Shown piece after piece: positions 5,099 through 5,351 of a stretch of DNA of 5,351 bases (position 1 is its first letter; every line of letters begins with the position of its first letter). The notes under the pieces were generated by a model. It searched no databases. It was not told the DNA's origin and worked only from the letters and a program-made list of their open reading frames with translations. This DNA is from a bacterium (GTDB lineage: Bacteria > UBA9089 > CG2-30-40-21). The position numbers were made by a program, and so were the translations under genes. Location: contig JAHIZN010000234.1 in NCBI GenBank assembly GCA_018814245.1, positions 1 to 5,351 of the forward strand, read 5' to 3'.

Positions 5099-5164
5099 AT
5101 GAAAAATAAATTGTTTGCTTGTAAAAATGGGTGTAGTAGGGGCAGACCTATGTGTCTGCCCTGA
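5099..5164 (+). CDS. Possible 21-residue ORF, probably a fragment
   Basis: ATG at 5099 follows AAAGGAG (5082-5088) with 10-nt spacing, 52 bases after the cbiX-cbiC stop. The reading frame gives MKNKLFACKNGCSRGRPMCLP, and the last residues and the stop fall inside the palindrome at 5139-5162. A good ribosome site followed by an ORF closed by a repeat suggests a gene truncated by repeat insertion, or a chance ORF. I do not recognise the peptide. The three cysteines are not a known motif. Confidence 0.2.
   Translation: MKNKLFACKNGCSRGRPMCLP
5139..5162. repeat. Palindromic repeat (GGGCAGAC hairpin)
   Basis: GGGCAGAC (5140-5147) and GTCTGCCC (5154-5161) form a perfect 8-bp stem, extendable by a G-U pair, with 6-nt loop CTATGT. 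Similar GTAGGGGC...GCCC palindromes are common dispersed intergenic repeats in several environmental bacterial phyla. No T-tract follows. Confidence 0.6.
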
Positions 5165-5176
5165 TAAGCGTGTAGA

Positions 5177-5196
5177 GGCAGACCCCTGTGGTTGCC
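5177..5196. repeat. Short dispersed palindromic repeat, copy 2
   Basis: GGCAGACCCCTGTGGTTGCC matches the copy at 3391-3410 at 18 of 20 positions. It stands 14 bases after the GGGCAGAC hairpin, whose left arm it partly resembles (GGCAGACC), so the two may be a degenerate tandem pair. Confidence 0.5.
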
Positions 5197-5213
5197 ATTA
5201 CTCGAAATTTTGC

Positions 5214-5242
5214 TTGACATAATTTTTATTTTGTGCTATAAT
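5214..5242 (+). promoter_or_regulatory. Consensus sigma70 promoter of the last gene
   Basis: TTGACA (5214-5219), 17 bp and TATAAT (5237-5242) match consensus at every position. The transcription start is expected near 5249, giving a leader of about 29 nt. Confidence 0.88.
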
Positions 5243-5277
5243 TTCTAAAATCGTAACACAAAGGAGGGCGTGTAAGA

Positions 5278-5351
5278 ATGAAAAGATTTTGGTTAAGGAT
5301 GGGCTTTGGGATGAGTTTGGTTACTATCTTGTCTGGGATTGGTTTTGCAGG
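5278..5351 (+). CDS. N-terminus of an exported or membrane protein, cut by the window end
   Basis: ATG at 5278 follows AAAGGAGGG (5260-5268) and a consensus promoter, so a strongly expressed gene is likely. The visible 24 residues begin MKRFWLRMGFGMSLVTILSG and end IGFA. They show basic residues (K2, R3, R7) followed by a hydrophobic stretch and a small-residue end (G-F-A), typical of a Sec signal peptide whose cleavage site may fall at or just past the window edge. The mature protein is not visible, so no function can be given. It has its own promoter and is not part of the cbiX-cbiC operon. Confidence 0.75.
   Translation, partial: MKRFWLRMGFGMSLVTILSGIGFA

Noticed and set aside
5047..5162. 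The hairpins after cbiX-cbiC as intrinsic terminators
   Set aside because: Both have good stems but neither is followed by a run of T, and both look like dispersed palindromic repeats.

Overview
The window comes from a low-GC bacterium with conventional sigma70-type promoters. Four of the five promoter calls have TTGACA-like and TATAAT-like boxes with exactly 17 bp between them. The genes present are a MoeA with a periplasmic-binding-protein-like tail, a CbiX-CbiC fusion and a cobalamin riboswitch. These, together with intergenic DNA full of inverted repeats and 7-bp tandem repeats, suggest an uncultured anaerobe, for example of the Planctomycetota (Brocadiales), Nitrospirota or Desulfobacterota. 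The taxon is an inference of low confidence.

Layout. Positions 1-763 hold no protein gene. They contain a partial repeat element (A), a strong leftward promoter (270-298) and a full repeat element (B). A lone tRNA-Lys(UUU) follows at 764-839 with its own promoter. Element C (about 942-1203) separates it from moeA (1287-3305), whose product is a molybdopterin molybdenumtransferase fused to a PBP-like domain. Element D (about 3416-3665) follows moeA and has an apparent target-site duplication. A strong promoter at 3716 then starts a cobalamin-riboswitch leader (3764-3871) with an intrinsic terminator (3903-3938). The leader precedes a bifunctional cobaltochelatase/precorrin-8X methylmutase gene (4000-5046). 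The right end holds small palindromic repeats, a possible 21-codon ORF and a new promoter with a strong Shine-Dalgarno. These drive a secreted or membrane protein that runs off the window at 5351.

Function. The two complete protein genes serve cofactor synthesis: molybdenum insertion into molybdopterin (moeA), and early cobalt insertion plus the methyl-migration step of corrin-ring synthesis (cbiX-cbiC). They are separate transcription units, and only the second is under cobalamin control.

The main unusual feature is the repeat content. Three complete and one partial copy of a long inverted-repeat, MITE-like family share the core CCACAAAGGGTGTAAAT and sit between transcription units, mostly just upstream of promoters. 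Heptamer tandem repeats occur inside element D and element B. They also lie inside the reading frames of moeA and cbiC, and they build a hairpin that separates a perfect Shine-Dalgarno from the likely ancestral cbiX start codon.
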